The position numbers and the translations under genes are program-made. Below, in pieces: positions 1 through 10,969 of a stretch of 64,000 nucleotides of DNA. The stretch covers positions 3,245,277 to 3,309,276 of the forward strand of contig NW_022098000.1 of the NCBI RefSeq assembly GCF_002288925.2, written 5' to 3'. Numbering within the stretch: position 1 is the stretch's first letter; each line of letters begins with the position of its first letter. The notes under the pieces were generated by a model that worked only from the letters and a program-made list of their open reading frames with translations, was not told where the DNA came from and searched no databases. The DNA comes from Delphinapterus leucas (Eukaryota; Chordata; Mammalia; Artiodactyla; Monodontidae).

Positions 1-412
1 CCATATATATGTGTTAGCATATATATGGAATCTAAGAAAAAAAAATGTCATGAAGAACCTAGGGGTAAGATGGGAATAAAGACACAGACCTACTAGAGAA
101 TGGACTTTAGGATATGGGGAGGGGGAATGGTAAGCTGTGACAAAGTGAGAGAGTGCCATGGACATATATACACTACCAAATGTAAAATAGATAGCTAGTG
201 GGAAGCAGCCACATAGCACAGGGAGAGCAGCTCGGTGCTTTGTGACCACCTGGATGGGTGGGATTGGGAGGTTGGGAGGGAGGGAGACGCAAGAGGGAGG
301 AGATATGGGAACATATGTATATGTATTACTGATTCACTTTGTTATAAAGCAAAAACTAACACACCATTGTAAAGCAATTATCCTCCAATAAGGATGTAAA
401 AAAGAAAAGTTA
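1..412 (+). mobile_element. L1 3' end (sense), cut by window start
   Basis: The sequence follows the 3'UTR of ruminant/cetacean-type L1: 'agacctactagagaatggac', 'cacatagcacagggagagca', 'taactgattcac'-like and the terminal 'cctccaataa', followed by an A-rich tail near 396-408. The same sequence appears in reverse at 47455-47850 in the large L1, which confirms the family. The 5' part lies outside the window. Confidence 0.85.
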
Positions 413-480
413 AGGAACTGGAATTATTAGAGTTTTTAGTAAAACATATTAAATAACTTCAATATTTTCAAACATTTCTC

Positions 481-585
481 ATTCTTTCTGTCTCTCTGTC
501 TCTCTCTCCCCACCCCCCCCACAGACACACACAGATACACACACAGAGAGACACAAACACAGAGACATACTGACACACACACCCA
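481..585. repeat. Simple repeat, (TC)n then (CA)n-rich
   Basis: A TCTCTC/TGTCTC tract passes into C-runs and then degenerate CACACA/CAGAGA repeats. No unique content. Confidence 0.8.
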
Positions 586-1347
586 TTGGAACTTGAAACA
601 ATTATTTTGTTATATATTGATATATTAATGTCAAAGTTAATGGAAATTGAACTCTTTATTACCTATCCCAGCCTGTTACTAACAATTTCTATTAAGAATT
701 CAGGCACTTGTAGAATCCTATTGATCGGACTCTATTTCCAAGTTTTAATCGTAACTCAAAGGAAAACCAGTCCTGAATATGTACTTTCACTTCAGATACA
801 AAATTTCAGTCATAGATGAATGAACCAACAAAACATTTATTTTCCTTCTACTTTTGAAGATGGCCGTATATAAATGACTCCAACACAGAGGCCAACCACG
901 TCTCCACTTCCTTCTTCACTGGGAGAACTAGAATGAAGCATCTTTTGAAGAGTTTCTGTGGGAAAAGACCTCACAATAAATCATTGGTTAGAAATAGGCT
1001 AGTTTCTCACTTCTATGTTAAGGTTTAAATCTGAGGAAAGTTGAATTTGCCTGTCAGCCTTAAGATAAAAATATAAGAAATGTGACCCAAACCCTGGGGA
1101 ACATGAATTCATTCAGTGTTCTCTTGGTCAGGAACACTTGGGACTCTGAAATTGAGGAAGAAAGAAGCTATAAAATAGAAAGATTATCTCCAAACTCTCT
1201 TGGACTGCACTTTTGTGTATACTTGTAATTTTCATTCTTGCATCTTTACCTGACAATGTGAGGGTCTTATAGTTGGACCTAAGAACATGCCCTCAGAAAT
1301 AAAACATGCAGATAATCCAACCCAACTAGAATATAAGTCAAATTTCC
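586..1347. other. Unassigned AT-rich sequence
   Basis: I see no exon, repeat family or RNA here. The 77-residue open frame at 586-819 has no recognisable domain and looks like chance. Confidence 0.5.
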
Positions 1348-1432
1348 TTGGGTTTTTAAAGTGGCTTACAAAAATATCCATTATTGGTGCTTGGGCTTTT
1401 AAGGGGACTTATAAAAATATCCATATTGGTGC
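1348..1432. repeat. Two-copy tandem duplication, unit about 43 bp
   Basis: Units 1348-1390 and 1391-1432 both run from 'ttggg[t/c]ttttaa' through 'aaaaatatccat' to 'attggtgc', with a handful of mismatches and a small length difference. This is an old local duplication. Confidence 0.85.
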
Positions 1433-1898
1433 TCAGCTGTGATATTAAGCTTTGATAGTATTTAAAGTTATAACTGTAAGCAGGACTTAGACATTCTGTT
1501 TTCTTAAGGGTCTTTCATCTCCAGAATTGCTTTGGGTGTTCAATTTAGGGCTCTTCCAGTTGACAGCAACAGAAACCCAAGCCAAATGAGCATAATGAAC
1601 ACAAAGAGGGTTTACCTGGAAGTAAGCCTAGTTTCAGGACCCTTGGGCTTGTTGCATTAGGTTCATTCCTTTGTGCAGTAAATATTTGTTTGTACTTCTC
1701 ATGGGAATGCATTTTGCTATCCAGGTCTTCACATTGGAAAATTATTAAATATTCATTGATATGACCCATGAAGAAACATATTTACATGACAACGGACTCT
1801 AACAGGAATGTCTGAATTAATGGATGAGGGAATGTGGGAAACGGTGAACATTCCGAGACGTTCATGTCTTACCTGAATTCAGTAGGATTCAGTTATTG
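1433..1898. other. Unassigned intergenic sequence
   Basis: No gene or clear repeat seen. The minus-strand 74-residue open frame at 1545-1769 has no recognisable features. Confidence 0.5.
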
Positions 1899-1911
1899 AA
1901 TGAAGGCATTT
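1899..1911. repeat. Target-site duplication, left copy
   Basis: aatgaaggcattt, identical to 3145-3157 on the other side of the inverted L1. Confidence 0.9.
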
Positions 1912-3144
1912 ATTTTCTTCTGATTTGTATTTTACTTTATTAAAAAAATTTTAAATTGGAGTATAGTTGATTCACAATGTTGTGTTAGTTCCTGCTGTAC
2001 AGCAAAGTGAATCAGTTATATACAGAAATATATCCACTCTTTTTTAGATTCTTTTCCCATGTAGGCCATTACACAGTACTGAGTAGAGTTCCCTGTGCTA
2101 TACAGTAGGTCCTTATTACTTATTTATTTTATATATAGTGTATATATATCAATCCCAATCTCCCAATTTACCCCTACCCCTCTTACCTGCTGGTAACCAT
2201 AAGTTTGTTTTCTACATCTGTAACTCTATTTCTGTTTTATAGATAAGTTCACTTTTACCCTTTTTTAGATTCCTCATAGCGATATTGTACAATATTTGTC
2301 TTTGTCTGACTTACTTCACTCATTATGACAATCTCTGTTCCAATCATGTTGCTGCAAATGGCATTATTTCATTCTTTTTTATGGCTGAGTAATATATCAT
2401 TGTATATATGTACCACATCTTCTTTATCCATTCAACTGTCCATGGACATTTAAGTTGCTTCCATGTCCTGGCTATTGTAAATAGTGCTGCAGTGAACATT
2501 GGGGTGCATGTATCTTTTCAAATTATGGTTTTCTCTGGATATATGCCCAGGAGTGGGATTGCTGGGTCATATGGCAGTTCTATTTTTAGTTTTTTAAGGA
2601 ACCTCCATACTGTGCTCCATAGTGGCTGTACCAATTTACATTCCCACTAACAGCATAGGAGGGTTCCCTTTTCTCCACACCCTCTCTAACATTTATTTTT
2701 GTAGATGTGTTTGTAGATTTTTTGATGATGGCCATTCTGACATGTGTGAGGTAATACCTACAATGAGGTATTTGATTTGCATTTCTCTAATAATTTGTGA
2801 TGTTGAGCATATTTTCATGTGCTTACATAGGCAGGACATTCTTTGATATAAATTACAGCAAGATCCTTTTCAATCCACCTCCTAGTGTAATGAAAATAAA
2901 AACAAAAATAAACAAATGGGCCCCAATTAAGCTTAAAAGTTTTTGTCCAGCAAAGGAAACCATAAACAAAATGAAAAGACAATCCTCAGAATGGGAGGAA
3001 ATATTTGCAGAAGAAGCAACCAATGAGGGATTAATATCCAAAATATACAAACAGTTCAATATCAAAAAAACAAACAACCCAATCAAAAAATGGGTGGAAG
3101 ATCTAAATAGACATTTCTCCAAAGAAGACATACTGATGGCTACA
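1912..3144 (-). mobile_element. 5'-inverted (twin-primed) L1 insertion
   Basis: The left part (about 1912-2825) is an antisense L1 3'UTR and ORF2 C-terminal end. The right part (about 2830-3144) is ORF2 in sense and reads [11 protein letters not shown]...HFSKED. In an intact L1 the sense block sits directly upstream of the antisense block, so the two parts are adjacent pieces of one element with the 5' piece flipped. A 13-bp direct repeat, aatgaaggcattt, flanks the whole at 1899-1911 and 3145-3157. That is the target-site duplication. The A-tail at the left edge is degraded. The open frame spanning 2797-3165 is therefore not a gene. Confidence 0.92.
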
Positions 3145-3157
3145 AATGAAGGCATTT
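3145..3157. repeat. Target-site duplication, right copy
   Basis: aatgaaggcattt, identical to 1899-1911. Confidence 0.9.
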
Positions 3158-3199
3158 CTTTGTGAAGGTTCTCCCCTGGGGAGAAATTAATTCACACAT

Positions 3200-3740
3200 T
3201 CATTCAGCCCAGATTTATTGAGCACCTACTATATTCCAGGTATGGGTCTAGCTGCAGAGGATAAAGCTGGGAGCAAGACCAATTCCCTGTCCTCTTAGAG
3301 CTCACCTTGAGACAGATGCAAGACACAAGAATGACTTGTTAGTAAAATTTCAGATAGAGATCTGTTGAAAATAAAGTGGGGTGAGGGGATGGGAATGGTT
3401 GTGAGTGGCTCCGTCTGTAGGGGGGCAGGAAGAACTTTCTGGAAGGGACATTTGAGACATGAATGAAGAGAAGCAGGCACCTGTAATAAGGTCTTGGACA
3501 GAGTTTTGGAGGCAGAAGAAATAGCAAGTGAGACTAGAACTCACTGCTGTGGATAAGGAAGGGCAAAAATCCCATGGGGGGCGGGGCGGAGCAGCGTGAG
3601 AAGCGGGGCAAGTGATGGGTGAGAGCCAGCTGGGGCCAGAGCACGTTGGCGGGGAGGGGAGGGCGGCGGGTCTAAGCGCATGATTGTTAAAGAACTTTCT
3701 GGCTGCTCTGTGACCGATGGACTAAAAGGGGCAGAGCGCA
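3200..3740 (-). mobile_element. L2 (LINE2) 3' end, antisense
   Basis: 'attcattcagcccagattta', 'ttgagcacctactat' and 'cctgtcctcttagagctcac' are the reverse of the classic L2 3' terminus. The trailing part, around 'gacatttgagacatgaatga' and 'ctttctggctgctctgtga', fits the rest of the antisense L2. It overlaps the upstream edge of the CpG island. Confidence 0.6.
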
Positions 3741-4590
3741 GAGCATCCCCTTATCGGTCACCTTATTCCAGACCTTCTCTGTCACTCCTAAGTCCTCGAA
3801 GGTAACTGCCTATTTGAACATGAACTTCCCCTCAGGTTTTCCGGCAGCTTAGGTCAAAGGCAGGTCCACCAGTCAGCTACTGGGCGGACCAAGTGACTGA
3901 CCCTGGAGTCCAGAGGCCGGGCAGGGGGCCTCCTTGGATCCACGCAGGTGATGCTCTCAAGGTCCTGCCTCCCGTCGTCGCCCTCGTTCTTTCCATCTCT
4001 GGGTGGCCTTGACCTCTCCTCCTTCCCCGGAGTGCCTCAGCCCGCTTCTCCCCAGTCCTAGCGGGAGGAGAACTGAGCTGACTTCTACCAGGGTTCCCTA
4101 GGAGCTTGCACTGAGGATCCAGATCCAAAACCCACCCTCTGGCCGCTGCCCTCGGAAAGGGGGCGGGTGGGGGCGCGAACCTTATCTCGGGCTCCGCCTC
4201 CAGGGGCCGGGAGTGTCCCTCGCGCGCTGCACCGGCCGCCGCGGGCAGACAGACTCCGGGCTCCGGGAGGGCTGCTGATCCGCTCTAGCCCAGGTCGTGT
4301 TCGGGCCGCGACCGTTCACTCCCGGGACACCCCGGGCCCATGCGGAGCGCGTAGCGGCTGCGACGGCACACCTGACAAGGGACGCGCGCCAGGTAAGGTG
4401 GCACCTCCTCCTCCAGTGTCCTCGCCCGAATGACAAACAGGGGACTTCAGGCTGGCCCTCTCGCGGCTGCAGTTTCCAGTTTGCACTCCCGAGGGTGCAG
4501 TTTCTTCCCGCGCGCGCGGAGGCGGTGGGTGAACTGCGAGGTAGAATCCGCGCCCAGGCTGGAGGCTGGGACGCAGGATTTGTCTGGCAA
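3570..4590 (+). promoter_or_regulatory. CpG island, candidate COL21A1 promoter
   Basis: This roughly 1-kb stretch is GC-rich and full of CpG in an otherwise AT-rich, CpG-poor window. Sp1-type GC boxes are visible at 3576-3589 (ggggggcggggcgg) and 4159-4170 (ggggcgggtggg). The densest part is 4170-4400, with many CGCG-type clusters, and CpG density fades after about 4580. No TATA box is obvious. A strong plus-strand splice donor lies inside it. It is not explained by a SINE or by the L1 5'UTR, unlike the other CpG-rich stretches in the window. An unmethylated TATA-less promoter is the best reading. Assigning it to COL21A1 rests on strand and on its being the only such island upstream of the coding exon here. 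It could instead drive a non-coding transcript or act as an alternative promoter. Confidence 0.65.
4200..4392 (+). other. Candidate non-coding first exon (end supported, start unknown)
   Basis: The 3' boundary is a near-perfect donor, CAG|GTAAGG, at 4392/4393 in the densest part of the CpG island. Short open frames crossing it are not conserved-looking proteins, so I read it as 5'UTR. The start given is only a placeholder inside the island. If spliced to 62637 the intron would be about 58 kb. Confidence 0.45.
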
Positions 4591-4819
4591 GGTTACTGGG
4601 TGGTCATATAATCTTGGGAGCCTGTCTGGGTTCTGATTTCTGTTTGGAGTGTTTGGACTCTGGGAATGAATAATGCGCGGTGATTTACACCCCTAAGCTC
4701 AACCCCCTGGTCCTCGGTCGGTCTTTCTGGAAGGGGCTCTGTTGTCCACACGTGGGGCGCGAGCGCACGGGGCGATGGGCTGCGCGGTGCCCCCGAGGCT
4801 CTTTGAGTCTGCTGCCCAG

Positions 4820-4948
4820 GAAGCTCACTCAGGGGAGCTTAAAAAAATCTGGTGCTGCGGCAGCACCCAGATCAATTAAATCAGAATCTCCAGGAGTGGG
4901 GCTCAAAACTTCCCAGGTGATTGCTAGGTGGACTAGTTTGGGAACCAG
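4820..4948 (-). mobile_element. MER5-type DNA transposon relic (hAT-Charlie), copy 1
   Basis: 'aaatcagaatctccaggagt', 'cccaggtgatt' and 'gtttgggaaccagtg' are hallmarks of the non-autonomous MER5 elements. It is old and diverged. It abuts a second copy. Confidence 0.6.
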
Positions 4949-4954
4949 TGAGTG

Positions 4955-5165
4955 AGAGCCGTGGTTTTCCAAGGAAGGAGTGGGAGGGTTTCTGGACAGC
5001 AGCGGCAGCGTCACCTGGGAACTTTTAGAAATGCAAAATCTGGGGCCCGCCAAGGAGGCCTAGACCTCCTGAATCTGAAACTATGGAGGTAGGGACCCAG
5101 ACCTTTGTTTTTTCTTGGACTGTGCAGGTGATGCTAGCACTTACTCACTTTTGAGAACTCAGGGC
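4955..5165 (-). mobile_element. MER5-type DNA transposon relic, copy 2
   Basis: 'gtcacctgggaacttttaga', 'atgcaaaatctggggcccgc', 'cctgaatctgaaact' and 'caggtgatgctagca' through to 'ttgagaactcag' follow the MER5A pattern. The two tandem relics just downstream of the CpG island are host-shared, ancient elements. Confidence 0.7.
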
Positions 5166-5624
5166 TGGATCTCAGTGGAGGAAAGGGCAGACACCTTCGA
5201 ATTCCCCTTCAGAGGGAGGAGGGAACAGATCCGTTTTCAGAAAATCTTGGGTATTCATCAGTAGGATTTTGCCCATATTAAAAAAAAATACCGTGGACTT
5301 TGGAGGATCCTATAAAGGGCAGAGACTTAGCCATCTTCTTGAGCAATTTTTTGTCATAGAGAACTTTTTCTTTTCTTTTTTTTTAGAGTTGAAGCCAAAG
5401 AAGAAATGTACCTAAGAATCTCCTGGCTGTAATAACATGAATGTTTGGCCCCTGATTCGATGCTCCCCATCACCCCTGTCATCAGTGCATGCTACAAGGC
5501 TCATATAAAGTAATTTTTTAAAAAGCAATTGGAGGTTTCAGGGATTCATGCCAATTCTCCAGAGTGAAAGGGAATTCAGCATTGCAGGTCTCTGTACTCT
5601 CTGAGTGGCTCCTTTTTTTCTTTT
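5166..5624. other. Unassigned intronic sequence
   Basis: Unique-looking sequence with scattered A- and T-runs. No exon signals with a coding frame. Confidence 0.5.
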
Positions 5625-5960
5625 TCTTTTTTTAAAGGATCTTTTTTTTTTTTTTTAGATGTTGGGGTTAGGAGTTTATTAATTAATTAATTTATTTTTG
5701 CTGTGTTGGGTCTTCGTTTCTGTGCGAGGGCTTTCTCTAGTTGTGGCAAGCGGGGGCCACTCTTCATCGCGGTGCGCGGGCCTCTCACTATCACGGCCTC
5801 TTTTGTTGCGGAGCACAGGCTCCAGAAGCGCAGGCTCAGTAGTTGTGGCTCACGGGCCTAGTTGTTCCGCGGCATGTGGGGTCTTCCCAGACCAGGGCTC
5901 GAACCCGTGTCCCCTGCATTAGCAGGCAGATTCTCAACCACTGTGCCACCAGGGAAGCCC
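5625..5960 (-). mobile_element. CHR SINE, long subtype with AATT-type tail
   Basis: On the minus strand the tRNA-related head begins at 'ggcttccctggtggcacagt' (5960 downward) with a B box in 'cacgggttcgagccctgg'. The body ends in an aattaattaattaatt tail near 5675-5692. Pyrimidine-rich direct repeats ('ctcctttttttctttt' type, near 5609 and 5960) look like the target-site duplication. The 74-residue frame at 5698-5922 is SINE sequence. Confidence 0.88.
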
Positions 5961-6289
5961 TCCTTTTTTTTCTTTTAACAGAGATCTGAGATTTCAAAAT
6001 TTTGGCGAAAAAGAATTCCAGCTCTTCCTAAGTCATTATTACAGAAATAGAATGACTTTGCAAATAGACTTAAATGGATTCAAAAATCTGACGTTGGATA
6101 AAAAAGCTAGAATAGGCATGACTGTGGTCCTAGAACATGTGTGCTGGGTGAACACTGCTCAGTGTACAGAGACTTCCTGTGCAGAGAACATTTGTTTTCC
6201 GTGCCAACTTGTAATGGGGTAGAGAGACCTTTAAGGGACAGGTCCTAAGCTTGTGTTTAGATGCTGGGGGGAAATATAGATAGTGGTGA

Positions 6290-6500
6290 GGACTAGGAGC
6301 CTGGATCTGAGGCCTAAGCTGCAGGTTCAAGACCTACTCTTCTGCCTCTCTGTACTCTGGGGCAGTGGCATAACTCTGCGAGCCTCACTTTCCTCATCTG
6401 TAAAATGGGGACTGCAGTAGTACAATGCATACTTCATAATTCTTATGTTGTCAGAGTTAAAGGAAATAATGCTTCCAGCATAGTCAGTGAAATATTTATT
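6290..6500 (+). mobile_element. MIR SINE
   Basis: The conserved MIR core 'tcactttcctcatctgtaaa' followed by 'atggggac' is present, with a diverged tRNA-like head before it and a 'gtcagagttaaaggaaataa' tail. Confidence 0.8.
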
Positions 6501-6511
6501 AGCTCAAAATG

Positions 6512-6512
<1 letters not shown>

Positions 6513-6546
<34 letters not shown>
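6513..6546. repeat. (CA)n microsatellite
   Basis: GCGCGCACACA... gives about 16 CA units. Open frames through it produce HTHTHT or VCVCVC runs and are not genes. Confidence 0.95.
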
Positions 6547-6548
<2 letters not shown>

Positions 6549-8289
6549 AAAACAAAACAAAAACCTAATCCCCAAACACTTTGGAATGAAAACTGTGTTG
6601 ATAACATGGTCGCATATTTTATCTGCACATATTTACATACCAACCTCACCCTTAGAATTTACAGTTTTTCCTTCTTACTAGAATGTGAACATATGGATGT
6701 CCTCCAATTATCTTCCTAATTTTATGACATGTTTTATATAGAACTTTTTAGAAAAATATTTTTAGTAGATTATCTTCAAGTCAACAGCCCAGTTATGTAT
6801 CTACTCATTGTCTGTGGTAAAGAATTTTACCATCTGGTGGAATTTATAATCTAGTCACATTCAGATATAAATAGTCTTAAAATCTGGCTCTCCAGAGTAT
6901 CATTCCTTATAAAAGAAAATTCAAATGGTAGGCATGGCATGCTGTATCCCCCAAGAGAACCAGTTTAGAAGTACTATCTGGTGTTTCCTAGGTAATTGAG
7001 AGGGAGAAAGAAATGAAACCTTATTCAATTACATCAAGGTTTGTTCAAGATAATGTAAAAGAAAGCAAATTGAGGACACATCAAGGGTTAAACTGGCAAA
7101 AAGGGTAGGTGAGGTAGTTCAAGTGTCCTTTTCCTCCTTAAATGCAATAATTTCAAAATGCTTCAAAACGACATACAGAAAAAGCAGTTTGATTGGAACT
7201 GATCTGGATGATCCTCTTAGGACCAAATAGTTCTAGTAAAAAAAAAATTATGGGTATTAATTCCAAAAAAGATGCCAAATGATTCCGTACTTTGAAATGA
7301 GTCTTGATTCACCTTTAATTTCAGTTATAAATTGAATATTAGATTTCTAACTTAGGGTGCCTTTTTAGGACTCATCTCCCATCTTTAAATGTAAGAGGTT
7401 GTACCCTTGCAGTTTCCAATCTTCTGTGACTTCTAGAAGACTAAACATAATGCAAGTTTCAGCATATAAACATCTTAGTAACTCCTCCATTCAGGAAATG
7501 AGGTCTTCATTAGGACACTTTTAAAATTACAATGTAATATTATTAAATTCAATATAATAAGAATGTAAGGTTATTAAATTAAATGTAATTACAATTTAAT
7601 GTAAGTAGGGTTTTCTCTTAGGCTCACTATGTATGAAATGAGGAGTGCCTCTGGGCATGAAAAGGGAAGATCAGAGGCACCTCTCTTGATGGAAAAAATG
7701 AAGGCGTGTGGAAGCCAATTCAAAGGCTTAGTAATCAAATTATGTATCCTGGATAATTTAACTGAAGAGCTGAGCATCTGTGATGTCGCAATTCAGCGAC
7801 AAGATGTGGCGGCCCAGTGAGTGGTCAATTAGGAATGATCACTACTGCAATGCCCCACAATGATTTTGTGATTCTCCACTTGAAGCCACAAATCCTGGGG
7901 CAGAGATAATCAAAAAGAAGTTAGCTAATTGCATTTATTTTTCATAATTTGGCTCACTTGGAAAGATCTTGATGGCTTTCATTTCAGTGCATTTATTTTG
8001 AGGGCCCCATTTGTTCCAAAGTTGATGGTTTTACCACTAAGGCCAATCTGGAAAGTCTTGTGAGTAAAAACAAATCACAGGAAAGGGCTATATGTTTTTA
8101 TTTTGTATTTATTATCTTTGGATTATATTTCTCAGCAGGCAGTAGTGATTCTTTAGTTTGATTCATTAGCATTCTTGTGGGAAACAAGTTGAAATATTTA
8201 TTTCTGGCAAGTGATCCAGTCTCACGCAAAGAGAATTAGCCATGGAGGCTGAGTTCTCGAACTTTCTCCATCTCAGGGTAAAGGACACT
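6547..8289. other. Unassigned intronic sequence
   Basis: AT-rich, without a recognisable gene or young repeat. A locally self-similar AT-rich patch around 7525-7605 repeats 'ttattaaatt' and 'aatgtaa' motifs. Open frames at 7589-7820 overlap on both strands and look random. Confidence 0.5.
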
Positions 8290-8515
8290 CACTCTCAATC
8301 CAAAATGCTAAGCCTTGAATCCTGACTCTGTCACTCACTAGTTGTTTGAACCCGGACAAGTTGCGTAACCTTTCTTTACTTCCGTTTCCTCATTAGTAAA
8401 ATTGGGGTAATGGTACCTACATCAGTGGGATTATCATGAGGAGTCAATGAGTTAATGTCTCTAATGTTCTACCAACAGTGCCTGGCTCACAGTCAAAGCT
8501 TAATAGGAATTTGTT
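8290..8515 (+). mobile_element. MIR SINE
   Basis: 'ctgactctgtcactcactag', 'tttcctcattagtaaaattg', 'gggattatcatgagga' and 'agtgcctggctcacag' follow the MIR consensus in order over more than 200 bases. Confidence 0.88.
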
Positions 8516-8704
8516 ATTCTTTCACCTTGGACGTTAATAAATAGTTTAAGCTGAAGCTCTCTTTTCTCTTTTCACCTCTGAAAATTGGATCCTGAAAAGG
8601 CAGTCCTAATTTAGGTTATGTTCATTTGATGCTTTTTCTGTTTTAGCTAGTGGGAGAATTTGCTTCTGAATAAGTGAAGTCCTTCAAGTTTCTCAGAAAA
8701 TAAT

Positions 8705-8860
8705 ACAAGCTTTTGAACAACATTCTAAAGCTTCCCAAATGCTGCTGCTGCTGGCTTGAGACCACACTTTGAGAATCACTGCTTCACTCCACGAGTTCCC
8801 AAACTGGACTGCACACTGGAATTACCTGAGATCAGTGTTCTAGCATGTTGATCCTCAAAC
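8705..8860 (-). mobile_element. MER5-type DNA transposon relic
   Basis: 'gaccacactttgagaatcac' and 'aaactggactgcacactgga' with 'attacctgag' match MER5 ends. Short and diverged. Confidence 0.55.
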
Positions 8861-10398
8861 TGATTAAAAAGTTAATCAGTTGGGTTAATTTATTGTGAAA
8901 GTAGTAATAATGTGCTTTGAAAAAGAGAGGCTGTGTAACAGTACACATTAACTGTATACATGGAATTCCCATATACTGATAGAAGTTTTAGGGATATTAG
9001 AATTTGTTTAATCTAAATGAGGAAACAGGGTCTTGGAGACCTCATTCTTGGCTAAGGGCTCAGGAATAGTCAGTGGTGGCACCAGATGACAACAGGTTTC
9101 CTGTGTTCTACTCTGTACATTTTTCATTCTACCTTTCAACTACCTTGTCTTCTGAAAACAGGTAATGTGACAGAAGCACATAATCCAAGATAGGGTGTCC
9201 TGGGAATGCTACTCACCTGCCTGTCTCCCTTGACCCAGTTTGATTTCAGGGTTATTAATTGAAAAGCTTTTCTAAATGAAAAACTACTGACACCAATATG
9301 GCCAACTTGTAAGAAAATAAACCTATAGCTATCAATTGTGAAAAGGATGATTTTTTTTCCACTAAGTTTACCATTTCTAAGGATTCAACTGAGTTTTACC
9401 TCTCTGCTGTTTCTTTAGCATTTTGGCTTCTACTAATGAAAAACTCAGAGATATCTTTGAAAATTTCAGGAAACATTGAGAATTTTCTCAAGTCCAAGTT
9501 TGGTGACCTTCTGGGAATCCTGCCAGTTGCTTGTGTTTGATTCACTGTTTAATTTTTGTTTTGACTTGTCTTGTTTTGATCTAGGTCAATATAGCCATGA
9601 TTGCAGTGTTATGTTACCCGTTAACTGTTTGATTTTACAGTTATTGGCGTCAAGAAGAAAAGATTAAGGACCAACAATATTTTCTTTTTAAATTCAAAGT
9701 GAAAAGAAGTTCTAGTGAAGTTTGAGCTTTATAGGAAGTTCTTCTAAATATATTTTTCAGAAATTTAGTCTTTTAACTTTTTATTAGGTAACTTTTTATT
9801 AGGTAAATAAAAACAAACACTCGGAATATATGTCTTATATTTTTATGTTAACTTTCAAATCCACATGTGATTCAATGATTGAAACAACTTATTGAATTAC
9901 ATACTTTTAGGAATGGTAAACCTTGCTGTTTATGTATTTTTCTACTTTATTAGGAAGAGAGAGTTTGATTCCACCTCGAGGGCATGTCTAGGCACATACC
10001 AGTACCCAGAATTAGATAGAATGTTAAAGATAAGGCAGGGAGGAACATTCTTTGTAAGTATTCAGCCAATTATCACAAAGCACTGAAGTGCCTACCCAGT
10101 GCTTGGCTATCCCAGGGAGATTCAGAGAAGTTGCTATGTTCGGTTTAGTAAGTCTATTAATAGCCAATTGGCAGTTTTCTTTTTTAAATGGAAAAATCCC
10201 TTTAATATATTATATAAAAATAACATTTTGTACATATTTTTAAGTGAAAAAATGTATAAGGCAAAAATGGTTTTGATTTAAATTTAGAAAAATCAGCAAG
10301 CATGGCATGATGTGTCACTTTGTTTCTTCTCAAATCATTTTTGATTCCCATTTAACATAATGTCCTGAAGCAATCTTTAGAAAGGGTTGAATATGAAT
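8861..10398. other. Unassigned intronic sequence with one short tandem repeat
   Basis: Mostly unique-looking AT-rich sequence. Near 9776-9805, 'actttttattaggta' is repeated twice in tandem (15-bp unit). No gene evidence. Confidence 0.5.
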
Positions 10399-10399
10399 T

Positions 10400-10958
10400 A
10401 AAAAAAAATCTCTTGAAATACAGTTGATTTATAATGTGTTACTTTCAGTTGTACAGCACAGTGATTCAGTTATGTATATGTTCTTTTTTAGATTCTTTTC
10501 CATTATAGGTTATTACAAGATATTGAGTATAGTTCCCTGTGCTATACAGTAAATCCTTGTTTATTTTATATATAGTAGTGTGTATCTGTTAATCCCAAAC
10601 TCCTAATTTATCCCTCCCCCCTTTTCCCCTTTGGTAGTCATAAGTTTGTTTTCTATGTCTGTGGGCCTATTTCTGTTTTGTAAAATAAGTTCACTTGTAT
10701 CATTTTTTTTAGATTTCACATATAAGTGATATCATATGATATTTGTCTTTTGCTGTCTTACTTCACTTAGTATGATAGTCTCTAGGGCCATCCATGTTGC
10801 TGCAAATGGCATTATCACATTCTTTTTTATGGCTGAATAATACTCCATTGTGTATATACCACATCTTCTTTTCCATTGATACACGCACCCTAATGTTCAG
10901 AGTAGCACTATGTACAATAGCCAAGACATGGAAGCAACCTAAGTCTCCATCGGCAGAT
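10400..10958 (-). mobile_element. 5'-inverted (twin-primed) L1 fragment
   Basis: 10400 to about 10875 is an antisense L1 3' end ('gctatacagtaaatccttgt', 'ccatgttgctgcaaatggca'). About 10876-10958 is the immediately upstream ORF2 stretch in sense orientation ('gccaagacatggaagcaacc'). This is the signature of twin priming. Possible degraded target-site duplication: gaatatgaatt near 10389 against gagtatgattt near 10959 (9 of 11). Confidence 0.85.
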
Positions 10959-10969
10959 GAGTATGATTT

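Noticed and set aside
2797..3165. 122-residue frame resembling a protein
   Set aside because: It is L1 ORF2 sequence within the inverted L1, joined to antisense L1 at its start.
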